From positions 1 through 23,828 of the IMG/VR virus record IMGVR_UViG_3300028831_000047: a DNA stretch of 23,828 bases. One strand, 5' to 3'. The position numbers and the translations under genes were made by a program. The notes under the pieces are model-generated. The model was given only the letters and a program-made list of their open reading frames with translations, had not been told where the DNA came from and did no database searches. Shown here in pieces: positions 14,466-21,345 of this stretch (the first letter of the stretch is position 1; every line of letters begins with the position of its first letter). This DNA comes from a virus.

Positions 14466-15037
14466 AGCTCGTCCGCGTTCGGCTTCGGCGCGATCGGGTT
14501 CTGCTCGCGGAACTGCCGCCACGCTTCCTCTTTGTTCGACAGCTTCGCGCTGCCAACCTTCTTGTAGCTTACCGTCTTCCCGTGGCCCTCGCGTATCAAC
14601 TGCCCGCGCCCGGCCATGTCCATCAGCAGCACGCACACCGAAGTGATCTTGTCGGCGTACTTCGCGTGCTTCGCCATGATCGCGTCGCGAACGTCGCCCG
14701 GCGTGAACGAGCCGTCGAGCCCGTCGACGACTTCCTTGATGGCTTCCGAGATGCCGGGACGACGACGCCCGCCCCTGCGCTTTGGCCCGCCGTTGGCTTC
14801 CGGCTTGGTCACGATCGCTGGCTGCTCCACCCTCGGGTAGCGTTTGCGGTAATGCCGCGTCCCGGACGCTAACGGCTCGACCGGCTTCGCTGGCGCCGTC
14901 GACCCGTTGATGACGCCGCTCAGGTGCTCGGCGCAATCTTCCAGCTTGACGATCTCCGCGCGGAGCTGCTCGATCTTCGAACGGATTTGGGTCAGGGCGT
15001 CCTTCAAGATTTCTTCGCTCGTCGTCACGGTGATCAT
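14462..15037 (-). CDS. coiled-coil plus winged-helix-like protein, 191 aa
   Basis: The ATG (15037-15035) overlaps the previous TGA. Residues about 5-45 are a helix with coiled-coil spacing (SEEILKDALTQIRSKIEQLR, AEIVKLEDCAEHLSG). A Pro/Arg-rich linker follows, with KRRGGRRRPG. Residues about 97-165 look like a winged helix: SEAIKEVVDGLDGSFTPGDV, RDAIMAKHAKYADKITSVCV, LLMDMAGRGQLIREGHGK, TVSYKKVG. That is the layout of small DNA-binding wHTH domains in which the wing is the GQLIREG..KTVSYKK hairpin. It may regulate this gene cluster or bind phage DNA. Function beyond DNA binding is not inferred. Confidence 0.6.
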   Translation of the reverse strand: MITVTTSEEILKDALTQIRSKIEQLRAEIVKLEDCAEHLSGVINGSTAPAKPVEPLASGTRHYRKRYPRVEQPAIVTKPEANGGPKRRGGRRRPGISEAIKEVVDGLDGSFTPGDVRDAIMAKHAKYADKITSVCVLLMDMAGRGQLIREGHGKTVSYKKVGSAKLSNKEEAWRQFREQNPIAPKPNADEL

Positions 15038-15714
15038 AAAGCCTCTAACGCGCGACGGATGCGGGACAGCATCTCGTTCACGTCTTCGCCTTCGCGCCAG
15101 TTCGCGGCCTGATCGAACGCGTCGAGCACGCGCTGCTTCGTCAGAGAAGGAGCCAACGGCCATCGCCTAGAGTCCTTCTCATCGGGCGGACTGCAAGGCT
15201 TAGAGTCCGCTTTCGTCGACCCGCTCGCGTAGAAGTTCGCCAGCGACTGGCCGCGATAGGATTGGCCGTCTCCGAACTCCGAGCACACGCCGCGAGACGC
15301 TTCCTTGATCGCCTTCTCCGTCGGAGGCTTCCCGTTGGTCTTTTTGACGGCCTCTTTGAAGACTCGTTTCCGGCTCCGTTTCGGCACCTTCGCCAAAGCG
15401 CGAAACGCCTTTTCGGAAGTGGCTTTCGCCAATGTTTGCAGGGGTTTGTCGGTGTCCAACGCGTTGGACATTTCTTCCTTGGCGTCCCATGCCTGCAAGA
15501 GCATGTAAACGGTCGATCTCTGCTTGCCCCATTTCTTCAAACAGTAATCCTTGAACGTCTCAAATTCGCCTCGATAAAGACGCTTGTCCCGGATCGTTCG
15601 TAGTGCTTCGGCGCACGTCTTCATGTGCCCAAAACTTTCCTCCGCGATGCGCTCCATCCGCATCAGCTCGTTTCGCTCCGCCGTCGTCAGCTCTTCCGTC
15701 GCTGTCTCGCTCAT
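15034..15714 (-). CDS. HTH DNA-binding protein of the 'RD-RLYR...F..Y' type, 226 aa
   Basis: The ATG (15714-15712) has SD GAAAGG 5 bases upstream. Residues about 30-75 contain CAEALRTIRDKRLYRGEFET, FKDYCLKKWGKQRSTVYMLL and QAWDAKEEMSNAL. This motif, a helix with R-D-x-R-L-Y-R followed by F-x-x-F/Y and a W-G-x-S/R-x-x-x helix-turn-helix, is familiar from proteins of mobile elements that resemble ParB-associated or DUF3102-like DNA-binding factors. The middle is Lys/Arg-rich (KVPKRSRKRVFKEAVKKTNG). The C-terminus is helical (TKQRVLDAFDQAANWREGED). It is preceded by a strong nested stem-loop at 15730-15801, which may be its own operator or leader. Its role, regulator or DNA organiser, is inferred. 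Confidence 0.65.
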   Translation of the reverse strand: MSETATEELTTAERNELMRMERIAEESFGHMKTCAEALRTIRDKRLYRGEFETFKDYCLKKWGKQRSTVYMLLQAWDAKEEMSNALDTDKPLQTLAKATSEKAFRALAKVPKRSRKRVFKEAVKKTNGKPPTEKAIKEASRGVCSEFGDGQSYRGQSLANFYASGSTKADSKPCSPPDEKDSRRWPLAPSLTKQRVLDAFDQAANWREGEDVNEMLSRIRRALEAL

Positions 15715-15729
15715 GGTGACCTTTCAGTT

Positions 15730-15801
15730 CGTCCGCGCGGCTGATCTGGGCGCACCGTCGAAGCGGAGGTGAAACGCTTCGGGAAGCCCGCCGCGCGGAC
15801 G
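15730..15801 (-). promoter_or_regulatory. nested stem-loop leader directly before the HTH gene
   Basis: The outer arms CGTCCGCGCGGC (15730-15741) and GCCGCGCGGACG (15790-15801) are a perfect 12-bp inverted repeat. Inside, GGGC (15748-15751) pairs with GCCC (15786-15789), and CGAAGCG (15759-15765) pairs with CGCTTCG (15775-15781) around a 9-base loop. As minus-strand RNA the structure ends 4 bases before the SD GAAAGG of the gene starting at 15714. No T tract follows, so it is not an ordinary terminator. It could be a 5' leader that controls translation, an operator for a dimeric protein such as the HTH product, or a small RNA. The rest of the 161-base gap also holds a weak 6-bp inverted repeat, TGGACG (15843-15848) and CGTCCA (15868-15873). 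Confidence 0.6.
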
Positions 15802-15875
15802 GATTGAATGGTCGCTGGTGCTTGGCCGATCAAAGCCATGCGTGGACGTTACTCGACGCGTTGCTGGCGTCCAAC

Positions 15876-16073
15876 TCATTTCTCGTCGAACTGGCCGTAG
15901 TCGATGTCCTTGTAGTCGCAGTCCTTGTTCGAGCACTCCCACCAGTCGGGCTGCGCTTCCTGAGCGCGACCCGGCTCGTCCTCGCGCGACGAACGTCTCA
16001 GCATCTGCCGTCCGCACATGGGACACCTCGGGCCTTTCGGCTTCGCCATCCCGCGTCTGAAAAACTCAGGCAT
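15876..16073 (-). CDS. small zinc-ribbon protein, 65 aa
   Basis: Translation from ATG 16073 gives MPEFFRRGMAKPKG, then CPMCGRQMLRRSSRE. An acidic linker leads to DWWECSNKDCDYKDIDYGQF. The CxxC...CxxxxC arrangement is that of a short zinc ribbon, as in many small phage proteins. An internal ATG at 16049 is an alternative start; the 16073 start has purine-rich AAAGAGAAAG upstream. It is the first gene after the terminase terminator hairpin. The role is unknown; nucleic acid or protein binding is likely from the fold. Confidence 0.65.
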   Translation of the reverse strand: MPEFFRRGMAKPKGPRCPMCGRQMLRRSSREDEPGRAQEAQPDWWECSNKDCDYKDIDYGQFDEK

Positions 16074-16100
16074 ACCGTTTGCTTTCTCTTTTGTCCTACG

Positions 16101-16121
16101 ACCGCAATGGTCAACTCGAAA
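16101..16121 (-). promoter_or_regulatory. weak promoter-like site after the terminase unit
   Basis: On the minus strand a TTGACC hexamer (near 16114-16109) is a good match to a -35 box, upstream of the small zinc-ribbon gene. The region 16-18 bases further on is only AAAAGA/AAGAGA, a poor -10. The same place has a small inverted repeat, GACC-N5-GGTC. It is listed because a new transcription start would be expected after the terminator-like hairpin. Evidence is weak. Confidence 0.2.
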
Positions 16122-16140
16122 CAAAACTGACTGACTGACC

Positions 16141-16182
16141 GGGCGGGGCACGGTGTTCTGGATTTGCCGCCGTGCTCCGCCC
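16141..16182 (-). terminator. GC-rich hairpin downstream of the large terminase gene
   Basis: GGGCGGGGCACGG (16141-16153) and CCGTGCTCCGCCC (16170-16182) pair over 13 positions with one mismatch around a 16-base loop. It lies in the 177-base gap (16074-16250) after the terminase stop. On the minus strand it is followed by GGTCAGTCAGTCAG, then TTTTGTTT about 14 bases past the stem, so it resembles an imperfect intrinsic terminator for the terminase operon. A second short hairpin (16188-16203, CGCCC-N6-GGGCG) lies just upstream of it. The ACTG unit repeated three times at 16126-16138 follows the main stem. Confidence 0.55.
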
Positions 16183-16250
16183 CCTTCCGCCCGCGTTTGG
16201 GCGAAGGAACGCAGCGGGACCGAAACGACCGGAGCCACCGCAGCGAGCTT

Positions 16251-17747
16251 TCAGAACCGAGTGCGCGAGTAGCGCGGCATCGACGCCCCGCTCGTCCGCG
16301 CGTTGCTCTGCTCGACGACCGTTGGCTTGTTCATCAGGTTGCTCACGCATATCAGATAGCCGCCGCTGACCGAGTCGACTATGTCGTCATGCTCGCAGTT
16401 CGGGGCGAACGTGTCCATCTCGTCGAACAGCATCCCGTTCCACGGCCCGCGCACGCACTTTATGATCCCGTCCTCCAATCTCGTCCCCCACATCGAGGCG
16501 CGCATCTCCTTCGACCCTTCCGGCACGTCCGGGACGACGACGTGGCCGAGCATCTCGGCGTCGTCCTTTATGTCCTGATAGTAGCCAAGCTGTGTCCCGT
16601 TTGCTTCGATCGCGACGATGACCTCCGCGCCGTCGCGCTTCGCCACCTCCTTGATCTTCGCCTTCCCTTTCGGCCACCGCCCGTTGACGCGCTCGACGTG
16701 GAGGATGAACACCTTCCCGTCGAACGTCACCCCGATCTTCGCCCCGGCCAGGTAGTCCGCTCCCTTCGTCTCGGAAAACGCTAGGTCCCATCGCCTGACG
16801 ATCTTCATCAGCGGCGGAACGTCGCAGGCGTCGACCATGTCGAGCGCCGAGCTGTCGAGTATGTTCCCTTCGAGCGAGCGCGGGTTGCCTTGGTACCGCG
16901 CTTCGAACGCGCGTCCTCCCATCGCCTGCTTGCTCGCCATCAGCGCGTCGAGCGGGAACCTGTCAGGCCAGAGCGCGTCGCCTTGAACGCGCCCGAGCGG
17001 GTCGTTCGCGTCGGCGAGCGCCGGAAGCCGAAGCTCCTCCCATTTCTCGCCGTCGCCGTTCTTGCTCGCCGCGATGAGCTTCCCGGCCAAGTCCTCCGTC
17101 GACCAGCGCGACATGATCAGCACGATCGCGCCGCCCGGTTCGAGACGGTCGCGCAGCGTCTCTTTGTACCACTCGTAGGTGTTCTGGAGCGCCAGCCTGT
17201 TGTATGCGTCCGCGCGGTCCTTCACCGGGTCGTCGATCAGGATCAGGTTCGCCCCTTTGCCCGTCGGGGAACCGAGCACGCCGATCGACCTGAACGACGA
17301 GCGATAGGCCGTCGTCAGCGCCCAGTCGTGAACAGCCGAACTGTCGTCGCGCACGCGCACGTCGGGGAACACCTCCGCGAAGCGCGGGTTGAACGACACG
17401 TTGTTGCGCACCGTCCGCGAGAAGCCCGTCGAAAGGTTGGCCGAATGCGAGACGCAGATGATCGACCGCTCGGGGTTCCGCCCGAGATACCACTGCGGGA
17501 ACTTCTCGCAGGCCAGCGAGCTTTTCCAGTGGCGCGGCGGGCAGGTGATGAACAGGCGCTTGACCTCGCCGCGCTCGACGGCTTCGAGACGCTCGGCGAT
17601 CGACCGCAGGTGTGGCGACCCGTAGGACGACGCGGCGTTGGTGTCCGTGAACTGCGCGAACTCGATCAGCTCATGCTTCGCCAGCTCGCGCCTCGCCCAC
17701 CTTACCGTTGCCGCTCTCTCCGTTGTGCTGATGTTTAGCTTCGCCAT
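16251..17747 (-). CDS. terL: terminase large subunit (TerL), 498 aa
   Basis: This is the ATPase and nuclease motor that packages DNA into the prohead. The N-terminal ATPase has a Walker A loop in CPPRHWKSS (69-77), adenine-binding-type sequence before it, Walker B LILIDDP (168-174) and a coupling motif IMSRWSTEDLAG. The C-terminal RNase H-like nuclease has IVRRWDLAFSETKGADYLAG (Asp321), VIVAIEANGTQLG (Glu381) and CEHDDIVDSVSGG (Asp454/455), so the acidic triad is complete. Trp74 replaces the Gly commonly found in the P-loop. The length is normal. The start at 17747 lies 77 bases inside the small subunit gene and has no clear SD; no later Met is near, so coupling to the upstream gene is likely. 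Confidence 0.95.
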   Translation of the reverse strand: MAKLNISTTERAATVRWARRELAKHELIEFAQFTDTNAASSYGSPHLRSIAERLEAVERGEVKRLFITCPPRHWKSSLACEKFPQWYLGRNPERSIICVSHSANLSTGFSRTVRNNVSFNPRFAEVFPDVRVRDDSSAVHDWALTTAYRSSFRSIGVLGSPTGKGANLILIDDPVKDRADAYNRLALQNTYEWYKETLRDRLEPGGAIVLIMSRWSTEDLAGKLIAASKNGDGEKWEELRLPALADANDPLGRVQGDALWPDRFPLDALMASKQAMGGRAFEARYQGNPRSLEGNILDSSALDMVDACDVPPLMKIVRRWDLAFSETKGADYLAGAKIGVTFDGKVFILHVERVNGRWPKGKAKIKEVAKRDGAEVIVAIEANGTQLGYYQDIKDDAEMLGHVVVPDVPEGSKEMRASMWGTRLEDGIIKCVRGPWNGMLFDEMDTFAPNCEHDDIVDSVSGGYLICVSNLMNKPTVVEQSNARTSGASMPRYSRTRF

Positions 17748-18252
17748 TGGTGAGCGCGTTCGGTTCGAGGGTGTGGATGATCCTGCGCAGTTGCGCCGGG
17801 GTCAACGTCGGCGGCTCGGTCTTGTCCTCCGTCTGGATCGGGACGCCGTCCGGCCCGCTGAGCTCGGTCCGCTTCGGAGCGTCGAGCCCGAGCAGCTCGT
17901 CGATGCGCTGGCGTGCGCGTATCTTCGCGCCCGGGGAAGCGTCTCCGGCCATGATCATGGACTCGTAGAAGGTGAAGGAGTCGGCGCGGTGCTGCTCGCG
18001 CGATCGCGCGAAACGCTTCTGTATGTTTTTCCTCGCGCGAACCATGTAACGGTTGACGCTGTTCCAGTGGATACCGTACTTCTTGCAGATGGCGGCGTGG
18101 ATCTGGGAGGGGCGAGCGCCCCTGGCCATGAGCAGCTCGACCTCCTCGATGCGTTTTTCGAGTTCGTCGTTGGTAGGCTTGAGGCCGTTGGGGCGTTGGG
18201 CGACGTTCTTGGAGTGGTGGTCGGGTTTCGGTTTCGGGGTGTGGTGCTTCAT
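17671..18252 (-). CDS. terS: putative terminase small subunit, 193 aa
   Basis: The ATG (18252-18250) overlaps the TGA of the methyltransferase gene. The protein has a basic N-terminus (His/Lys/Pro-rich), then ELEKRIEEVELLMARGARPS with QIHAAICKKYGIHWNSVNRY, a helix-turn-helix that would bind the packaging site. A helical region follows (RARKNIQKRFARSREQHRAD), then KIRARQRIDELLGLDAPKRT, a phrase common in small terminases that may lead into oligomer formation. The C-terminus (about 120-193) is disordered-looking. The location immediately before the large subunit with a 77-base overlap supports the call. Role: recognise phage DNA and hand it to TerL. Confidence 0.8.
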   Translation of the reverse strand: MKHHTPKPKPDHHSKNVAQRPNGLKPTNDELEKRIEEVELLMARGARPSQIHAAICKKYGIHWNSVNRYMVRARKNIQKRFARSREQHRADSFTFYESMIMAGDASPGAKIRARQRIDELLGLDAPKRTELSGPDGVPIQTEDKTEPPTLTPAQLRRIIHTLEPNALTNGEAKHQHNGESGNGKVGEARAGEA

Positions 18253-18923
18253 TCTCGCCTTTCTACGACCCACCCGACGAACTCTCCGAACTGGAAGAAG
18301 ACGCTGGCGCGTCCGTCGAAGACGGAGGGTTCGATGGGCCGCTGGTACCCCGCGAGGCTGAGTTCCTTCTCGACGATCTCGGCGGGGGTGGTGCCGGAGT
18401 CGAGCTTCCACGACATGGCCATCCTGCGGAGGACGGTGCCGACGTAGCCTTGGGGGGTGACGGTCTTGTCGACGACGACGAAGGCTCCGCCCGGGCGAAC
18501 GAGCGAGCACATGCGGTTGATCCACGCGCGTCGGTCGGCTACCGGGAAGAACATCAGGCAGAGGAAGGCTACGGCGAAGTCAAAGGGGGCGTAGTCGTAG
18601 GCGATCGCGTCCGCGACGACGAGGTTCTGCGGCCCGCCGTAGTGGGCGGCCATCTGCTCGGACTCCTCGATCGCGGTGAAGCGTGCTTTGCGCGCTTCGA
18701 GAACGTCGCGCAGGGCGTTGCCGATGTTGCCCGTGCTGGCGCCTATGTCGTAGACGAGCCCGCCCTTCGGGACGTAGTGCCTGCCGAGATGGGCGACGGC
18801 TCGCGTGGCGAGGTCGTACCACGGGAGCTGCTCGCGAACGTGGGAGTCGAACCGCTTGGCCACATCGGCGTCTTTGAACGTCCAGTTCTGCGGTATCCAA
18901 GCCTGCGCGTGGGCGTCGCTCAT
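18249..18923 (-). CDS. class I SAM-dependent methyltransferase, CmoA-like, 224 aa
   Basis: The protein has the Rossmann methyltransferase motif I VYDIGASTGNIGNALRDVL (57-76), a motif II acidic region FTAIEESEQMAAHYGGP, motif IV-like FDFAVAFLCLMFFP, and an R-P-G-G-x-F-V-V-x-D strand. The N-terminus (WTFKDADVAKRFDSHVREQL, then PWYDLATRAVAHL) resembles the entry region of CmoA, the enzyme that makes carboxy-SAM for tRNA wobble uridine modification. The 'YD[IL]G.S.G' form also agrees. It is linked by ATGA overlaps to the gene before (18923-18920) and after (18252-18249). The substrate is unknown: tRNA, small molecule or DNA base modification are possible. CmoA-like is a family impression, not a function claim. 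Confidence 0.75.
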   Translation of the reverse strand: MSDAHAQAWIPQNWTFKDADVAKRFDSHVREQLPWYDLATRAVAHLGRHYVPKGGLVYDIGASTGNIGNALRDVLEARKARFTAIEESEQMAAHYGGPQNLVVADAIAYDYAPFDFAVAFLCLMFFPVADRRAWINRMCSLVRPGGAFVVVDKTVTPQGYVGTVLRRMAMSWKLDSGTTPAEIVEKELSLAGYQRPIEPSVFDGRASVFFQFGEFVGWVVERRE

Positions 18924-19330
18924 AGGACGAAGCTCCTGACGGAGCGGCGGGCGGTTTGGCGGTTCTTAGAGCTGTTCCACCAGCGGTTGACGCCTGAGGG
19001 GTGGGGGACGACGACGAAAACAGCGTTTAGACCGGTTTGCGGGCTGAAGTAAGCGGGTTCTAGCCCTAGCGCGGAGGCGGTTTTGAGCCCTAGAACGACG
19101 ACCCGGCCCCGGAATCGGCGTTTCGCCGCTTTCGCGACGGGGAACGCGTCGCCCTTGCCGTTTTTCCCCGGCCAGCGGTCGAGCAGGTTCACGCGGCGGT
19201 ACCGCAGGAAGGTTTCCATCCCGACGCCGAGCAGGTCCGCGAGGAAGCGGCCAGAGCGCCCCGACAGCGGCTGGCGCGGGTCGCTCGTCCTGCTCGGCGC
19301 TTGGCCGACGAAGGTCACTTGGTCGCGCAT
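18920..19330 (-). CDS. uracil-DNA glycosylase-superfamily protein, 136 aa
   Basis: The ATG at 19330-19328 lies 16 bases inside the end of the methyltransferase gene. The fold signature is clear: VTFVGQAPSRTSDPRQPLSG followed by RSGRFLADLLG (the UDG-type motif A, G-x-A-P...G-x-S-G-x-x-L), the strand GRVVVLGLKTASALGL, and motif B VPHPSGVNRWWN (109-119), an H-P-S-G-x-N found in this superfamily. At 136 residues it is shorter than most family 4 or 5 enzymes and lacks the Cys residues of the Fe-S types. It may remove uracil or mismatched thymine from DNA or, as in some phage relatives, be a non-catalytic base-recognition protein. The motif A catalytic residue cannot be assigned safely. Confidence 0.75.
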   Translation of the reverse strand: MRDQVTFVGQAPSRTSDPRQPLSGRSGRFLADLLGVGMETFLRYRRVNLLDRWPGKNGKGDAFPVAKAAKRRFRGRVVVLGLKTASALGLEPAYFSPQTGLNAVFVVVPHPSGVNRWWNSSKNRQTARRSVRSFVL

Positions 19331-20499
19331 GGCTTTAAGATGCGGTCGCGGATCGTCTCGGCGACGGCGCGCATCATGAGCGGCGGGACGGCGCGTCCGA
19401 GCCGCTCCCACTGCTTGGCGAAGACGCCCGTCAGAACGAAGTCGTCGGGGAACGAGCAGATCCGTTTCAGCTCGGCGATGCTGAACTTCCTTCGCTCGGT
19501 CGGGTGGACGACGCTCGCGACGCCGCTCAAGCCTCCGAGGGCGGTCACCGTCGCGCAGGGCTTGCTTCTGGAAGGCTTCGAAAGGTTCAGGTACTTCTGC
19601 GACTGGCTTCCCTCGTTCGTCTTGTCCCACTCCTTGGCGATCGCGTAGCGGGCGATGCTCGTCTCCTCCTCGACGGCGAACTGGTGCGACGCGCTCCCGA
19701 GGATCGTCGGGCACGGCTTGTTGTGGCTGAACGATTGCTTCTTGCTATCGAACGGCATCCCGTGGCCGCCGTAAATCTTCGCCTGCTTCCCGCTCGGGGA
19801 GTCCATCCACGGGATCGCGTCGCGCATCGAGTAGCGGTAGGGCAGCGGGGACGGGAACTGCGGATCGGTTTCGAGATCGTTGCGGACGCCGACGAAGAAA
19901 AGGCGCTGGCGCTGCTGCGGGACGCCGAGCCACTGCGCGTCGAGCAGGCGGCAGCCGACCCGGTAGCCGCAGCCCTTGAGCGCCGCGAGCGTCTCGAGGA
20001 ACACTCCTTTCGCGACACCCTTGGCGAGCCCGCTGACGTTCTCGGCGACGAAGACGCGCGGCTGTATGCCGTCGAGCAGGCGAACGAACTGGCCGAACAG
20101 ATCGTCGACGCGCTGCTCGGTGTCGGAGTAGTGCCTGACTTGGCCCCAACCTTTCTCGCGCTTCCCGGCCATCGAGAACGACGCGCACGGCGGGGAACCT
20201 TCGAGCACGTCGATCTCGCCGCGCTTCCTTCCAACGTCTGACAGCACGCCCTCTGGCGTAACGTCGCGGATGTCTTTCTCGCAGACGATCACCTTCGGGT
20301 GGTTCAGCAGGTAGACCTCGCGTGCTGCGGGCACGAACTCGTTCGCCCAAAGAACTTCGAACCCGGCCATCTCGAATCCGAGACACGAACCGCCGCAACC
20401 GGAAAACGTCGAGACGACCGTGAAGCCGCACCGCGGCAGCGAGCGAACCTTCTTCATCGAAGGGACGTGATAGGCAGGCTTGTCGTTGCGTGCGCTCAT
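19315..20499 (-). CDS. C5-cytosine DNA methyltransferase (Dcm/M.HhaI-type), 394 aa
   Basis: This is a complete m5C methyltransferase: motif I TFSGCGGSCLGFEMAGF (31-47), motif IV GSPPCASFS (101-109) with the catalytic Cys105, motif VI FVAENV (150-155), motif VIII QQRQRLFFVG (195-204), a target recognition region in between, and motif X RAVPPLMMRAVAETI near the C-terminus. Chosen start: ATG at 20499-20497, which overlaps the TGA of the ParB-like gene. An upstream start at 20538 would run into that gene. It modifies cytosine in phage DNA, probably to evade restriction. No cognate endonuclease is adjacent, so it looks like an orphan. The target sequence cannot be read from the protein. Confidence 0.93.
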   Translation of the reverse strand: MSARNDKPAYHVPSMKKVRSLPRCGFTVVSTFSGCGGSCLGFEMAGFEVLWANEFVPAAREVYLLNHPKVIVCEKDIRDVTPEGVLSDVGRKRGEIDVLEGSPPCASFSMAGKREKGWGQVRHYSDTEQRVDDLFGQFVRLLDGIQPRVFVAENVSGLAKGVAKGVFLETLAALKGCGYRVGCRLLDAQWLGVPQQRQRLFFVGVRNDLETDPQFPSPLPYRYSMRDAIPWMDSPSGKQAKIYGGHGMPFDSKKQSFSHNKPCPTILGSASHQFAVEEETSIARYAIAKEWDKTNEGSQSQKYLNLSKPSRSKPCATVTALGGLSGVASVVHPTERRKFSIAELKRICSFPDDFVLTGVFAKQWERLGRAVPPLMMRAVAETIRDRILKPCATK

Positions 20500-21047
20500 G
20501 ACGGCTTGCCGCTCCACTGATACCCACACTTGGGGCACTTGTGCTCGATGGGCAGGTTCTCGTCGACGACGGGGAACCCGGTCGGCGGCCGTATCGACGC
20601 CAGCAGCGAGTCGACCTCGTCAGTCGTCATCGCCGTCAGGTCGAAGTCGTTGTTCATGTCGCTCAGGAGCGCGGCCAGCGCGGCCTTATCGTCGTCGCCC
20701 ACCGAGCGGTTCGCCGCGATCATGCGCTGGACGTGCGTCTTCTCGTCGTAGTTCACCACGACCACGTCGGCGGAGTCGTAGCCGAGCTGCTCCAAAATTT
20801 TCCTGCGCAGGTGGCCGCTGACGAGCATCCCGTTGCGCTTGTTCCACACGAGCGGGTCGAAGTAGTCGTTCTTGAGCGACCGCTTCAACGACTCCCACGC
20901 CGGGGTGTCGGGCACCGGATGCAGCCTCGGGTTGTCGGGATGAGGAACCAGCTTCGCGATCGAGACGCGCTGGATCGTCAGCTTGGCTTGGAGTCCGGTC
21001 TTGGGTTTCTGCGTCGGCGCTGGCTTGCCGTTTTTCATGAGAGGCAC
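20496..21047 (-). CDS. ParB/Srx-fold nuclease-like protein with C-terminal zinc ribbon, 183 aa
   Basis: Residues about 24-120 form a ParB N-terminal-like domain: IQRVSIAKLVPHPDNPRLHP, SLKRSLKNDYFDPLVWNKRN, then MLVSGHLRRKILEQLGYDSA with the G-H-x-R-x nucleotide-binding motif at 78-82, and VVVVNYDEKTHVQRMIAANR. In phages such domains commonly sit beside or fuse with DNA methyltransferases, as here. The C-terminal KCPKCGYQWSG (170-180) is half of a zinc ribbon. The GTG at 21047 and the ATG at 21038 are both possible starts; AAGGA lies 3 and 12 bases before them. It could act with the methyltransferase encoded next to it. The nuclease activity is unproven. Confidence 0.8.
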   Translation of the reverse strand: MPLMKNGKPAPTQKPKTGLQAKLTIQRVSIAKLVPHPDNPRLHPVPDTPAWESLKRSLKNDYFDPLVWNKRNGMLVSGHLRRKILEQLGYDSADVVVVNYDEKTHVQRMIAANRSVGDDDKAALAALLSDMNNDFDLTAMTTDEVDSLLASIRPPTGFPVVDENLPIEHKCPKCGYQWSGKPS

Positions 21048-21078
21048 TGTTCCTTGTATCCGATTGGCGCTCGGCGCG

Positions 21079-21345
21079 TCAAGGCGTCAGTCCAGACGCC
21101 CGCTTGCAGTCGAAACAATCGCAGCCGGTCACCGGCAGGTTCGTCGTCGGCGCGTTGGTCGCGAGCTTCTCGAACGCCATCGTGTTTTTGTAGTCCAGCG
21201 CCCCGCGCCTGCTGTTGCGCCGGACGCCTTTCACCCACTGCGCAGCGTGCCAGCGGTCGACGTGCCGGATGAAGTCGTAGGTCTTCATGCCGTGCAGCGG
21301 CCCGCTCGTGTGCAGCCGCTCGAAGAAGATCGAGACGGCACTCAT
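21079..21345 (-). CDS. hypothetical protein with Cys cluster, 88 aa
   Basis: The ATG (21345-21343) overlaps the helicase stop as ATGA. The sequence includes SIFFERLHTSGPLHGMKTYD, FIRHVDRWHAAQWVKGVRR and a C-terminal GCDCFDCKRASG with three Cys residues in six. No family is recognised. Aromatic and basic content with the Cys cluster hints at a small nucleic acid or metal-binding protein. A 31-base gap (21048-21078) separates it from the next gene. Confidence 0.55.
   Translation of the reverse strand: MSAVSIFFERLHTSGPLHGMKTYDFIRHVDRWHAAQWVKGVRRNSRRGALDYKNTMAFEKLATNAPTTNLPVTGCDCFDCKRASGLTP

Noticed and set aside
15724-16026. Minus-strand ORF covering the leader structure (100 aa)
   Set aside because: It overlaps the zinc-ribbon gene in another frame, is Arg-rich with no coupling or SD, and would place coding sequence over the perfect inverted repeat.
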